Origin: Verrucomicrobiales bacterium
GTDB taxonomy: Bacteria > Verrucomicrobiota > Verrucomicrobiia > Verrucomicrobiales > DEV007
Assembly (NCBI GenBank): GCA_024638765.1
Contig: JAHEJT010000021.1
Coordinates: forward strand, 1-48,483
Direction of reading: 5' to 3'
DNA: 48,483 nt
Shown here: one piece after another, positions 8,493 to 16,690 of the stretch
How positions within the stretch are numbered: the first letter of the stretch is position 1
Layout: the number at the start of each line of letters is the position of its first letter
The notes under the pieces: generated by a model
Told to the model about the DNA's origin: nothing
Seen by the model: only the letters and a program-made list of their open reading frames with translations
The model's database searches: none
Made by a program: the position numbers and the translations under genes

Positions 8493-9401
8493 TCACACAA
8501 AAACGAGCTGAAAGTTATTCCCAATTTCGGCATAGGAGGAGGTAAATTCCTCCTGATAATTCGCCTTCGAAAAAATCCCCTGATCGCGGTACTGTTCGAA
8601 GCGGGAATAAATTTGTTCGGTATGACTTTTATCGAGCATCCCGTAGTCTTGAGGGCCGAGGTAATAAAAAGCCCGTTTGCTTGGCATGCCGCCGCGACGT
8701 TGGTTCGAGGAAATCACCACCAGGTAACTGAAGAGATCGTTGCTTAACAGCGTGGTGGCCTGGCCTTTGGCGCTCATTTCATAGATCTCAAGACGCTCCG
8801 TCACCCACTCGAGGATCTTCTTGTCCGGCTTCGGGATCTTGCATTCGATAAATCCCCCCGAGACCACCGGGGTCAGCACCCGGCTCACGACTTCGTTAAG
8901 ATTAATGTCATCCACATCGGGCCACGATCGGACTGCCGTGAGAAAGACCGGCAGCGCGAAGTAATTCGATCTCTCGAATGCAATGACGTTGCCATTGGTC
9001 TGGACAACAAAATTGTAAAGACAGATGAGAATCTCGGCCAGGTCCTCGACCTTGGTGAAATCCGTGTTGATGTCACACACCAGGGTGCTGCCGGGTTCGC
9101 AGGAATGGATCTGCTCGTCGAAGAAGCGGACAAAATTCTCCGGCCGGGTCTGCGGGAGATCTTCGATCGAAAGATACTTGGTTTCGTCCTGGTGAAGAGC
9201 CCGGGCGATGCCGCGCTTGAGATCGGGGGTCAGAGGCTTGGCCCTGCCGTTCTCGAGATGATGCAGCCAGGAAGTGGTGACCGCGCGCTCGAGTTCCAGG
9301 GAACGGTCTTCATTGAGCTTCTTGGCGAGACCACGGAGCGAAAGCCCCTGGCTGATCCGGTCCTTGCGGATAATGCTGCCTATATTTTCAATTATCTCCA
9401 T
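8493..9401 (-). CDS. XRE-type HTH regulator with unrecognised C-terminal domain
   Basis: The 302-residue protein begins with a helix-turn-helix of the Cro/CI (XRE) type (about residues 5-75): IGSIIRKDRISQGLSLRGLAKKL, then TTSWLHHLENGRAKPLTPDL. An insertion (NEDRSLELERAVT) lies between the two HTH helices, longer than usual. The remaining about 215 residues are a mixed alpha/beta domain I do not recognise, with segments such as STLVCDINTDF, GNVIAFERSNYFALPVF, FIECKIPKPD and the ending FQLVFV. It may be a ligand- or signal-sensing domain. An AT-rich promoter region with a palindrome lies just upstream, which fits autoregulation. The neighbours (oxidoreductase downstream, SDR upstream) do not reveal the regulon. 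The name rests on the N-terminal domain only. Confidence 0.75.
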   Translation of the reverse strand: MEIIENIGSIIRKDRISQGLSLRGLAKKLNEDRSLELERAVTTSWLHHLENGRAKPLTPDLKRGIARALHQDETKYLSIEDLPQTRPENFVRFFDEQIHSCEPGSTLVCDINTDFTKVEDLAEILICLYNFVVQTNGNVIAFERSNYFALPVFLTAVRSWPDVDDINLNEVVSRVLTPVVSGGFIECKIPKPDKKILEWVTERLEIYEMSAKGQATTLLSNDLFSYLVVISSNQRRGGMPSKRAFYYLGPQDYGMLDKSHTEQIYSRFEQYRDQGIFSKANYQEEFTSSYAEIGNNFQLVFV

Positions 9402-9417
9402 AAGGAGAAACCCCCGA

Positions 9418-9437
9418 TACTTAAGTTTCCTTAAGTA
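9418..9437. promoter_or_regulatory. Palindromic operator candidate upstream of the XRE-type gene
   Basis: TACTTAAG and CTTAAGTA form a perfect 8-bp inverted repeat around the spacer TTTC, 17 bases upstream of the start codon at 9401. The flanking 100 bases are AT-rich against a GC-rich background. Position and symmetry fit an autorepressor site of the adjacent HTH protein; this is inference. Confidence 0.6.
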
Positions 9438-9601
9438 ATTCGCGCTTTTGTACCCAAGAACAATCGAATTTTCTCAATCATTTGCCCGGACTGATATGTT
9501 TAGCAGACTTTCGCAGGTTTTGTCAAGTTTTCTCAACGCACTGATGCATACCCCCAAGATATTGGGGTCGCCCTCTCCGCGTGCGACCCCGTTCCACGTG
9601 C

Positions 9602-9745
9602 AGGGTCCAAGGTTCAAGGTTGTGGCCTGGCCGCCCCCACTGACTTTCTCCAAGGCGAACCAATGGGGTCATGCGACCAACACGCCCGAGGTTCGACTCC
9701 GATGAATAACCAATCGTGAACTCTGAACCCTGAACCTGGAACCGG
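9602..9745. repeat. Inverted pair of degenerate 7-bp tracts
   Basis: AGGGTCC, AAGGTTC, AAGGTTG (9602-9622) faces GAACTCT, GAACCCT, GAACCTG, GAACCGG (9718-9745). The second read on the other strand gives GGTTC-type heptamers like the first, so the two tracts form an inverted pair about 95 bases apart. They occupy the spacer (9402-9763) between the XRE-type gene and the SDR gene; no gene is seen there. Confidence 0.7.
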
Positions 9746-9763
9746 GAAGCGCTCCGCGCTTTC

Positions 9764-10507
9764 CTAGTGCCCCGCAAAATCCCGGTCCTCGATCGACCGG
9801 ACCACCAGCTCGCGCGTCACGCAGGCGTCGTCCTGGGCCAAGACCTGGCAGACCGCCTCCGCAACCTGGGCAGGCTTCAAAAAAGATCCCACCGGCATCT
9901 CGGCATCGGTGGCGTCTTCCCAAAAGGCCGTGTCCACCCCTCCCGGCAACACTGCCGTGACCCGGATGCCGTAGGGCGCCGCCTCTTCCTGGAGAGCTTG
10001 GGTAAACCCGCGCACCGCCCACTTCGTGGCACAGTAAAACGATTCCATCGGGATGCCCCGCAACCCGGCCGTCGAAATCATGTTGACGATATGCCCCGAC
10101 TCATGGGGCGCCATGACGCGCAGAGCTTCCTGGCACCCAAGCACGGTGCCCTTCAAATTGACGTCCATCATGAGATCCATTTCTTCTTCCGTAAAATCCG
10201 GAATCGCCCGGTGCCGCGCCAGTCCCGCATTGTTGATCCACACATCGATTTTCCCCCAGCGATGCTGCACGCTTTCCACTACGTTGCGAAGTGCCTCCCG
10301 GTCACGCACGTCTGCCGGTAAAGTCACCGCATCCGCCTCCACGTGTGAGTCCGATTCCGCCAACCGCTGACTGGCGGCCTGCAACGCTTCCGCATCCTGA
10401 TCCGTAAGCGCGACGCGCGCCCCTCGCCCGCAAAGTTTCTCCGCAAGAGCGTACCCGATACCCCGCGCCGCCCCCGTGATCACGCACACCGCCCCGTTGA
10501 GTTCCAT
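9764..10507 (-). CDS. Short-chain dehydrogenase/reductase (SDR)
   Basis: A classical SDR of 247 residues: NAD(P)-binding TGAARGIG near the N-terminus, the structural WINNAGLAR, catalytic Ser in MISTAGLRG, and catalytic Tyr and Lys in YCATKWAVRGF. The C-terminal end is short and normal. It likely interconverts an alcohol and a carbonyl group; the substrate is unknown. The chosen start is the ATG at 10507 (MELNGAVCVITG), because the frame upstream has no SDR homology. A GGAGG lies 12 bases upstream, and an in-frame GTG at 10516 sits 3 bases after it, so the exact start is open. The gene diverges from the exported dioxygenase at 10859. Confidence 0.9.
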   Translation of the reverse strand: MELNGAVCVITGAARGIGYALAEKLCGRGARVALTDQDAEALQAASQRLAESDSHVEADAVTLPADVRDREALRNVVESVQHRWGKIDVWINNAGLARHRAIPDFTEEEMDLMMDVNLKGTVLGCQEALRVMAPHESGHIVNMISTAGLRGIPMESFYCATKWAVRGFTQALQEEAAPYGIRVTAVLPGGVDTAFWEDATDAEMPVGSFLKPAQVAEAVCQVLAQDDACVTRELVVRSIEDRDFAGH

Positions 10508-10773
10508 GATGCCCACGAGCCTCCGAAATCGCGCGCGCCGCGTCAAGGGCCGGGCGCTTTCCAGGAAGCCGGATAACGGGTTTCTGAAGGCAACCCGCAT
10601 TCTTCCCGCGACATCCGCTCCGAAGTCTGGTTGAATGGTATCAGGTATGAATGGCGCCAGGATAAGGTCGCTCTGAGATTGTGACACCGGCGTTTATCCT
10701 GCCTCTGGCAGGCTCTGCAGGAAGGCCTTGCCGGGTTATTAAGCGCTCCGCGCAGAGCAGTCGCCGGTGATTT

Positions 10774-10792
10774 CACGGGCGAGACGCCCGTG
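10774..10792. repeat. Short palindrome in divergent spacer
   Basis: CACGGGCG and CGCCCGTG are perfectly complementary around AGA. The spacer between the SDR and dioxygenase starts (10508-10858) also has a TTGACA at 10819-10824, but no convincing -10 box at the right distance. No gene is seen in it. Confidence 0.55.
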
Positions 10793-10858
10793 TCACTATC
10801 CCTGTCTCAGTGCCACTCTTGACAGGCATCATACCCCAGCCCCAAAACCACCGAACCG

Positions 10859-11602
10859 ATGCAGCCCACGGATTCCTGCCCCATCTGCCACCGCCGCCGG
10901 TTTCTCCGGCAGGCGCTCCTTGGCTCCGCCGCCTTTTTCACCGTCCCGGGAGCCTTCGCCGAACAACTCGTGCGGACGCCGCGCCAGACGGAGGGCCCTT
11001 ACTACCCGGACCAACTCCCCCTCGATACCGACAATGACTTGATTCTCATCAACGACGGCATCACGCCCGCAGTGGGAGAAATCACGCACCTCAGTGGCCA
11101 GGTTTTCGATCTCAAAGGCGAGCCCCTGCGCAACGCCGTCGTGGAAATCTGGCAGGTGGACAACAACGGCGTTTACATCCACAGCCGCGATCCGCGGAAG
11201 GCGGCTCTGGACACGAACTTCCAGGGTTACGGCCGTTTCCTTACCGACTGGAAAGGGCGGTATTACTTTCGTACCCTCAAGCCGGTGCACTACAGTTTCC
11301 GCACGCCCCATATCCACGTCGCCGTCAGCCACAATAGCAAGCGCGTACTCACCACGCAGTGTTATATCAAGGGAGAGCCGGACAATGTAGACGATCCCAT
11401 TCTTTCACGAGTGAAAGATCCCCGCGCCCGGGAATCGATTATCATCCCCTTTGAACCCATCGCACGCTCCGAAGCCGGGGAACTCAGCGCCCGCTTCGAT
11501 ATCGTCGTCGGGCACACCCCGGAAGATCCCAAAGAGGATACCGTTCGCCGCCGCGCCCGCGACGGCCGCCTCCGCCCCGGAGGAGGGAACCGCCCCGACT
11601 GA
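10859..11602 (+). CDS. Tat-exported intradiol ring-cleavage dioxygenase-like protein
   Basis: The 247-residue protein has a twin-arginine signal (CHRRRFLRQAL, residues 10-20, then a hydrophobic stretch to Ala34). The rest matches the catalytic fold of protocatechuate 3,4-dioxygenase and catechol 1,2-dioxygenase. All four non-haem Fe(III) ligands can be placed: Y106 in GVYIHSRDP, Y145 in KPVHYSFR, and H151 and H153 in TPHIHVAV. Supporting motifs are RQTEGPYYPD, VVEIWQVDNNG and FQGYGRFLTDWKGRYYFRT. The family opens catechol-type rings between the hydroxyls using O2. Most characterised members are cytoplasmic, so export suggests action on plant- or humic-derived aromatics outside the cytoplasm. 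No other aromatic-degradation gene is nearby. Confidence 0.9.
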   Translation: MQPTDSCPICHRRRFLRQALLGSAAFFTVPGAFAEQLVRTPRQTEGPYYPDQLPLDTDNDLILINDGITPAVGEITHLSGQVFDLKGEPLRNAVVEIWQVDNNGVYIHSRDPRKAALDTNFQGYGRFLTDWKGRYYFRTLKPVHYSFRTPHIHVAVSHNSKRVLTTQCYIKGEPDNVDDPILSRVKDPRARESIIIPFEPIARSEAGELSARFDIVVGHTPEDPKEDTVRRRARDGRLRPGGGNRPD

Positions 11603-11742
11603 CCGCCGGGATTGATTCAAGACCATAAGGGTCGCAGCAGAAGAGCCCACGCCTCCCAAGTTCCGCTGCTGGTGCCCGACGCAGCCTGTCCCCACTTTTG
11701 TCACTCCCCCTCTCCCCTTCTGGTCATCCCATTTCCTCCCCT

Positions 11743-11895
11743 TGTCATCCCGAGCGGAGTCGAGGGATCTCTCAATGGATCCAACGCTTTCTGTTTTCAC
11801 AGAAGCTGGGCAATACCTGGGTTGATTCCGAGCGTTGCGTGAGGCGTCTGCCTTTCGAGAAACCGAGAGATCCCTCGACTCTGCTCGGGATGACA
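11743..11895. repeat. 31-bp inverted repeat pair, copies 3 and 4 of the TGTCATCCCGAGCG family
   Basis: The left copy (11743-11773) starts TGTCATCCCGAGCGGAGTCG and ends ATCTCTC. The right copy (11865-11895) is its reverse complement with one difference. They enclose 91 bases without a gene. The pair has the form of a BIME or a very small MITE-like unit. The whole spacer 11603-12030 is otherwise without recognisable genes. Confidence 0.82.
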
Positions 11896-12030
11896 GGCAT
11901 GCGGGTTGTTACGCCTCTAATCGATCGAAAATTGGCTTCCAACTTCCGCCTTTCGATTCCCAACGATTTAGAAGGAAGCCTCCAGTGACGGAACGCAGAC
12001 GCACCCACGTCACCGGCGTCGATTCCGCGC

Positions 12031-13071
12031 CTACTCCTTGGCCTGACCGTCTGAAAACATCTTCGCGCCCATGCGCATGCCGAATTCCTGCATCGTGGCC
12101 TGGGCTTCCTGGGTTTCGCGAAACACCTTCAACTGCTCCGAGGATAGAATCCCGGTAACGCTCTCGAGGACATTCTCCTGGAGCAGGCGATTCTCTTCGA
12201 TGAATTTATCGATGTTTGATTCGTTTAAATTCTTCAAGACATCGGGGTTGTTCTCACTCCCTTGCTCGCTGAAATCGAGTGTGAATTTGAAGTTTTCGCG
12301 CGCTTCGTACATAGCAGTCATCAATTCGACTTCCGAATCGTAACTCAAGTCCTGCCCTTCGGAGGTCAGGCTCTGTTTGAAAGCATTTATGTGCTGGCGC
12401 TCCGGTTGCGAGCGTTCGAACATTTTGTATTGTTCGAACGCGTCTTCCCCAAGCAATGCCTTGATCTCGCCGGTGATCTTTTTTTGATCCGCCCGCAACT
12501 GCTGGCTGAGGGCACTCCTATCTTCCTGGGCGAGATCCGCGTTCATCAACTCCATCCCTTTATCCATGGCCACGTTCTGCTTCGACACCAGTAATTCGCG
12601 GAAGCGAGCAAGATCCTCCTCGGAGAGTTCCAAGTGCCCAAACAGCGTCCCGAACGTCTGGTCCACCAACAATTCCTGCTGTTTGGAGAGGAACTCTTTC
12701 ATGGCGGGGTCTTTCTGCATGGCCTCGAGATAATTCGCCATCGATGCCTTCCCCTTTCCTGCCAAAGCAGCTGCGGTTTCTTTCCCTCCCTCCGCCGCGT
12801 CCGTCTTCGTCGCAGCGGTCTGGCTCTGAAGCCGGGTTTCCACGGCCGCCAGCGCTTCTTCGAGTTCGGTAACACGGCGCTGCGCCGCCTCCGCCCGCGC
12901 CTCCGCCTGTTTCAAGGTCTCCCTCGTCGAATCCAGGAGTGCCTGGGTTTCCGCGGCAACTTCCACCGATCCCTCCCCCGTCTCCGTCCGCAACCAACCG
13001 AATAGAAGAGCTCCCACGCCCGCGCTGAGAAGACAGAGCATTGCCGCCAAAAGAATCAGGGTTTTTTTCAT
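12031..13071 (-). CDS. Membrane-anchored coiled-coil protein of unknown function
   Basis: The 346-residue protein has one N-terminal membrane segment (about residues 4-24), with the rest predicted outside the cytoplasm. Residues about 40-85 form a heptad-rich coiled coil (EARAEAAQRRVTELEEALAA). From about 110 on it is a helical, charged domain with LSEEDLARFRELLVSKQ and a later similar segment ending VTGILSSEQLKVFRETQ. The internal similarity of these helical stretches suggests a duplicated helical module. I do not recognise the family by name; such Lys/Glu-rich anchored proteins occur in verrucomicrobial genomes. The gene is alone on its strand, with repeat-rich spacers on both sides. No function is assigned. 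Confidence 0.75.
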   Translation of the reverse strand: MKKTLILLAAMLCLLSAGVGALLFGWLRTETGEGSVEVAAETQALLDSTRETLKQAEARAEAAQRRVTELEEALAAVETRLQSQTAATKTDAAEGGKETAAALAGKGKASMANYLEAMQKDPAMKEFLSKQQELLVDQTFGTLFGHLELSEEDLARFRELLVSKQNVAMDKGMELMNADLAQEDRSALSQQLRADQKKITGEIKALLGEDAFEQYKMFERSQPERQHINAFKQSLTSEGQDLSYDSEVELMTAMYEARENFKFTLDFSEQGSENNPDVLKNLNESNIDKFIEENRLLQENVLESVTGILSSEQLKVFRETQEAQATMQEFGMRMGAKMFSDGQAKE

Positions 13072-13222
13072 GGCACCCCCAAATCTAGACGACCGGCCCC
13101 GGTAAGGGCATTATAAAATCACCCCGGATTTATAAAGCGCACCACGCGCGAATCGGCAGGGTCATGACCGCCATCCCCCCTCGCGGATCGCGGATTGCAA
13201 CCTTATTGAAGGCGGTCGAATC

Positions 13223-13303
13223 TCAGCCCTTGATCAAATAGGCGAAGGCCACGGCTCCGAACAGCAGACAACCAAGGGCGACAAGAAGTCCTAGAGAGAT
13301 CAT
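13223..13303 (-). CDS. Possible 26-residue single-span membrane peptide
   Basis: An ATG at 13303 opens a short frame ending in TGA at 13223. It encodes 26 residues, nearly all hydrophobic (starting MISLGLLVALGC and ending FAYLIKG), with a single C-terminal Lys. The layout resembles small accessory membrane peptides such as KdpF or CcoQ-like subunits, but no partner gene lies nearby. There is no clear ribosome binding site. It is offered as a candidate only. Confidence 0.3.
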   Translation of the reverse strand: MISLGLLVALGCLLFGAVAFAYLIKG

Positions 13304-13393
13304 ACGGAACTATTTAGCTCAGTTCTCGCTGGAATCCAGAAGAAAGTGATCGAGTCGAGAGTCCGTAGTCCAGGGGCGCCCCGCCCTCTACCC

Positions 13394-13421
13394 GATAATT
13401 GATAACTAATAACCAGTAACT
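13394..13421. repeat. Tract of four degenerate 7-bp units
   Basis: GATAATT, GATAACT, AATAACC and AGTAACT follow one another exactly. The tract is immediately followed by a short GGCGC palindromic run and then the stop of the next gene. Confidence 0.75.
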
Positions 13422-13438
13422 CGGCGCTCTGCGGCGCC

Positions 13439-13699
13439 CTACTTCCTCATTAAAAACGTCGCGAGGCGGAGAAAGGTCCGGCTGGGAATGGCCTCGATCA
13501 GCCAGGACCAGAACCAGAAGCGCGCATAGTACTCGTTGGCAATGTCTTCGTCGCGCGTTAACCGCCAGACTCGGAACTCGTTGCTTTCAGCTTCGAGATA
13601 AAAAGTGCCGTCGTCCTGCTGGTACATTGCGAGGAACACTCCCCCGATGACTTTTTTCTTGATGAGGAGAAGGCTTTTCAATCCGGTGAAGCAGTTCAT
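13439..13699 (-). CDS. Small hypothetical protein (86 residues)
   Basis: From the ATG at 13699 the frame encodes a protein starting MNCFTGLKSLLLIKKK and ending FLRLATFLMRK. The middle has an ordered, polar stretch (YQQDDGTFYLEAESNEFRVW) followed by aromatic-rich WFWSWLIEAIP, which could lie at a membrane surface. I do not recognise the family. Residue composition looks like a real protein rather than a shadow frame. An in-frame ATG at 13735 would add 12 less likely residues. No operon partner. Confidence 0.5.
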   Translation of the reverse strand: MNCFTGLKSLLLIKKKVIGGVFLAMYQQDDGTFYLEAESNEFRVWRLTRDEDIANEYYARFWFWSWLIEAIPSRTFLRLATFLMRK

Positions 13700-14044
13700 G
13701 ACGACTCCGGGCGCCGATCCCGCGACCGCCCCCATTCCTGAACAGCGCGGCCGCTATCCCGTCCACCCCTTCCGTCTTTCAGGCTATAATGCGGCGCGGC
13801 GCGAGGCAAGAGACATGTGCCGGCGGGATGGCTGCGTTGAAAGACGCCGATCAAGGAGGCGGTCGCGCCGAAATCCCTTGATCAATCCGGTGGTTCCTGA
13901 CACTCTGGCCCGCGTTTTTCATCGCATCCATGCAAGCCACCGGAGTGCTGAGCATCGCCTGAGGCTAACCAATCAAGCGTATCCTCTCCAGAAGCCGGCG
14001 CCGCCATCAGTCCCGGCAGAATCCCATCGAAGTCATTTCAGTTT
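13700..14044. other. Spacer between divergent genes, no gene recognised
   Basis: About 345 bases between the small protein start (13699) and the second Gfo/Idh gene (14045). A plus-strand open frame crosses it, but its Arg/Pro/His-rich composition looks like chance. No repeat or RNA was recognised. Confidence 0.5.
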
Positions 14045-14971
14045 TTGGCCTCCAGTGTTTCCATAGGACTTCTCGGATGCGGGGTATGGGGAAAAACCAT
14101 CCTCCGGGAGTTGGTGTTTCTGAATGCGGAAGTATTCGTCGTGGATCCCTCGGCAGAGTGCCAGGCGGAAGCAATCCGACTCGGAGCCGCGGAAGCCATG
14201 TCATCCCTCGGGGAACTCCCCGATGTCAAAGGCATCGTCGTGGCGACCCCGCCCAGCACTCACGCGGAAGTCGTCGGCGAAGCGCTGGGCCGGGATACCC
14301 CGCTCTTCGTGGAAACACCTTTCACCACCGACGCAATCACAGCCGCGAGCCTCGCCGGTGCGGCTCCCGATTCCCTCTTTGTCATGCACCTCTGGCGCTA
14401 TCACACCGGCGTGGAAATGCTGGCTGCACTGCATGCCTCGGAGGAACTGGGCAAAACCGAGTGGCTTCGACTTTTTCGCACCAATTGGAACAATCGGCAC
14501 CCGGAATTGGATGCCACCTGGTCGCTCCTCCCCCACGACCTCTCTATCGTCCAGGAAATACTCGGCGCCATCCCGCCCCCCATTTTTGCCGTCGCCGAGC
14601 AGAACCTGGGCGCGGTCACCGGCATGGTCGCCGTCCTCGGCGATTTGCCCCGCGTCGTGATTGAGAATTCCACGCGCTATTCGGATAACCGCACCGAGGT
14701 CCGCCTCCACTGCAGTCAGGGCGTCGCCGTGCTTCCCGATATCGGCAGCCTGCATATCGAGGTCACGCGCGAACACACCGACGCGGATTCCCCGGTGCCG
14801 GAACCTGAGCGACGCACTTTCTCCCCGGAACAGCCGCTCACCAGCGAACTGAAAGCGTTCATTGAGCATGTCCGGCACAAACGTACGCGGAAGCCTCGCA
14901 GCTCGGCCGAAGAGGGTCTCGCCGTTGTGGAAACCATCGCCCGCATTCGCGAACTCGCAGGGATGGAGTAA
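14045..14971 (+). CDS. Gfo/Idh/MocA family oxidoreductase (cytoplasmic)
   Basis: A 308-residue protein with the Rossmann motif IGLLGCGVWG (about residues 7-16), the TPPSTHAEV segment after strand 4, and VETPFTTDA in the place of the usual EKP motif, where Lys is replaced by Thr. The catalytic region contains HLWRYHTG and LLPHDLSIVQEI. No signal peptide is present, unlike the Tat-exported relative at 6835. Similar short proteins occur in nucleotide-sugar biosynthesis and inositol-type metabolism; the substrate is not known. The start is a TTG at 14045, chosen because the homologous region begins there and no nearby in-frame ATG exists. Its stop lies only 4 bases from the stop of the convergent PQQ-like gene. 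Confidence 0.8.
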   Translation: MASSVSIGLLGCGVWGKTILRELVFLNAEVFVVDPSAECQAEAIRLGAAEAMSSLGELPDVKGIVVATPPSTHAEVVGEALGRDTPLFVETPFTTDAITAASLAGAAPDSLFVMHLWRYHTGVEMLAALHASEELGKTEWLRLFRTNWNNRHPELDATWSLLPHDLSIVQEILGAIPPPIFAVAEQNLGAVTGMVAVLGDLPRVVIENSTRYSDNRTEVRLHCSQGVAVLPDIGSLHIEVTREHTDADSPVPEPERRTFSPEQPLTSELKAFIEHVRHKRTRKPRSSAEEGLAVVETIARIRELAGME

Positions 14972-14975
14972 TCAC

Positions 14976-16544
14976 CTACCCCGAATCACGCAAATCAAAA
15001 CAGGCCAACCCATCCGCAAGCCGCAAAAATACCTTCCCGTTCGCAATTGCCGGGGTCGGGCACTTCATGAGCTTCAACTTTGCCTGCCCCAGCTCTTCAT
15101 GCGCGCCCGGCGCCGCCTTGAGCATGGTCAGGCTTCCGCCTCCCTCGAGGACAAATATTTTTCCATCCGCCAGCGAGGGAGATGAGATATCGGATTTGCG
15201 CAACTCCTCCCACTTGATCTTTCCGGTCTCCAGATCGAAACACTGGTGCTTGCCGCCGCCCAGGAGGTAAACGTGCCGCTCGTATATCAGCGGGCTGGCA
15301 TGGTGACGACGCGCTTTCCAATCGTGATTCCAGAGTTTTTTTACTCCCTTCCCGCCCGGCTCCATCCGGTAAACCGTCAGTCCTACCCCCTCCGTCTTGC
15401 TGAAGTTGACGAGGTAATCCCCGCTCACCACCGCGGTCGCATCTCCTCCTCCCTCCGTTTCCCAGGCAATTTCGCCCGTCCGGGAATCCACCCCATGAAG
15501 AGCTTTCTTGGAATTGCAGACCACCAGGCTGCGCCCGCCGGTTTCCCAAACCACCGGTGATGATGTCTGCCCTGAGACAGCTTTCTGTTCCCAAAGCTTT
15601 TCACCGGACTCCGTGCCGTAAGCGACCAAGCTGCCTGCCAGCATCACCACCTTGCCGTCGAATACCGCCGGACAGGATGCCGGAGCCTTCGCCGGCAACG
15701 GCGATTTCCAAATCAGCTCCCCGGTCTCGGCATCCAGGCAATACACGCTCTGACTCAACGGGGCATAAACGCGGCCGTCCGCCACACATGGAGTGCTCGA
15801 CGCAGAACGACTCGTCTTTTCGGCTGGGAACTCGACCTTCCAGAGCGTCTCCCCCGTTTCCTCGTCCAGGCAAACCACCGCGTCGTGGGCCACCATCCGC
15901 GTCGGCGGCACTGTTTTCAAGACATGTGCCCTGACTTCCGGAGAAAACTCCTGGGCATCGACCCAATCCTGAAATTCTTTCGGGCTTTGAAAAATGTATC
16001 CTTTCTTCGAAGCCAGGACGTCGAGGTCATCGAAGGAAAATGCGAGCTCTCCTTTGCGAAACCGCGACACCATCCAGCTTCCCAGACTCATCTGCTGTTT
16101 CTCATTGAGATTTTCCTCGACCCACTTGTTGGCCCACTCGTCGAGGGCGCTGCCGCGAAGTCGAGGATTCAGATTAAGGCGCGCCTCTTCTGCCGCGGCC
16201 TTGAGTTCGGGACTGAAATCCGTGCCCCGGTATCCCAACTTCGACAACACGAGTGTGTCCAACTCGCGGGTCTCCGTCGGCTCGTCTCGATGCCAAACCA
16301 GCCCCATGTAAACTTTTCCCCCTGCAACCACGCAACTTCCATGTCCCCCGTAATGATCGCTGGGAATGGGTTCACTCTTCCACAGCTGCACCGGCCCGCC
16401 CTCGGGCCAGCTCGCGGCCAGCGGCGTATCGTCGCCAGAGATGCCGTCGCGATTCGGGCCGCGCCACTGATTCCAGTCCGCCGCAGCCGGTGACAGCGCC
16501 CCCAGGAGGAAGTGACCATAGAACGAAAGCAGCAGGGTTTTCAT
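14976..16544 (-). CDS. Exported PQQ-like beta-propeller protein
   Basis: The 522-residue protein starts at the ATG at 16544 (MKTLLLSF) with a signal peptide (to about residue 22). The mature part begins WNQWRGPNRDGISG, which is typical of planctomycete and verrucomicrobial PQQ-binding-like repeat proteins. Propeller blades are seen as repeated Asp-x-x-Thr-Gly-x-x-x-Trp units: DEETGETLWKVEF, DAETGELIWKSPL, GTESGEKLWEQK, DSRTGEIAWETE and DLETGKIKWEE. A charged helical insertion (about residues 90-200) precedes the blades. The fold is shared by PQQ dehydrogenases and BamB; catalytic PQQ-dehydrogenase ligands are not evident, so an enzyme function is not claimed. It is the first gene on a minus-strand block, convergent with the Gfo/Idh gene. 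Confidence 0.85.
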   Translation of the reverse strand: MKTLLLSFYGHFLLGALSPAAADWNQWRGPNRDGISGDDTPLAASWPEGGPVQLWKSEPIPSDHYGGHGSCVVAGGKVYMGLVWHRDEPTETRELDTLVLSKLGYRGTDFSPELKAAAEEARLNLNPRLRGSALDEWANKWVEENLNEKQQMSLGSWMVSRFRKGELAFSFDDLDVLASKKGYIFQSPKEFQDWVDAQEFSPEVRAHVLKTVPPTRMVAHDAVVCLDEETGETLWKVEFPAEKTSRSASSTPCVADGRVYAPLSQSVYCLDAETGELIWKSPLPAKAPASCPAVFDGKVVMLAGSLVAYGTESGEKLWEQKAVSGQTSSPVVWETGGRSLVVCNSKKALHGVDSRTGEIAWETEGGGDATAVVSGDYLVNFSKTEGVGLTVYRMEPGGKGVKKLWNHDWKARRHHASPLIYERHVYLLGGGKHQCFDLETGKIKWEELRKSDISSPSLADGKIFVLEGGGSLTMLKAAPGAHEELGQAKLKLMKCPTPAIANGKVFLRLADGLACFDLRDSG

Positions 16545-16690
16545 GATAATCAAAGAGGTTTGAAAGGAGGCACAAACAAGGCTAGCCCAACGCTTTCAAC
16601 GTCGCAACCCGCTGCGTTCTTTCAGACGGAAAGGCCCTGCGACGAGGTCCAGCCTTTGAGTCCTTCGCGCTTGCCCCGTGAATACCGGAA

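Noticed and set aside
13605-14066. Plus-strand open frame before the second Gfo/Idh gene
   Set aside because: Residue composition is unlike a real protein and it overlaps both a plausible minus-strand gene and the Gfo/Idh start.
14976-16544. Functional PQQ-dependent dehydrogenase
   Set aside because: The repeats give the propeller fold only; catalytic dehydrogenase residues are not evident, so only PQQ-like is claimed.
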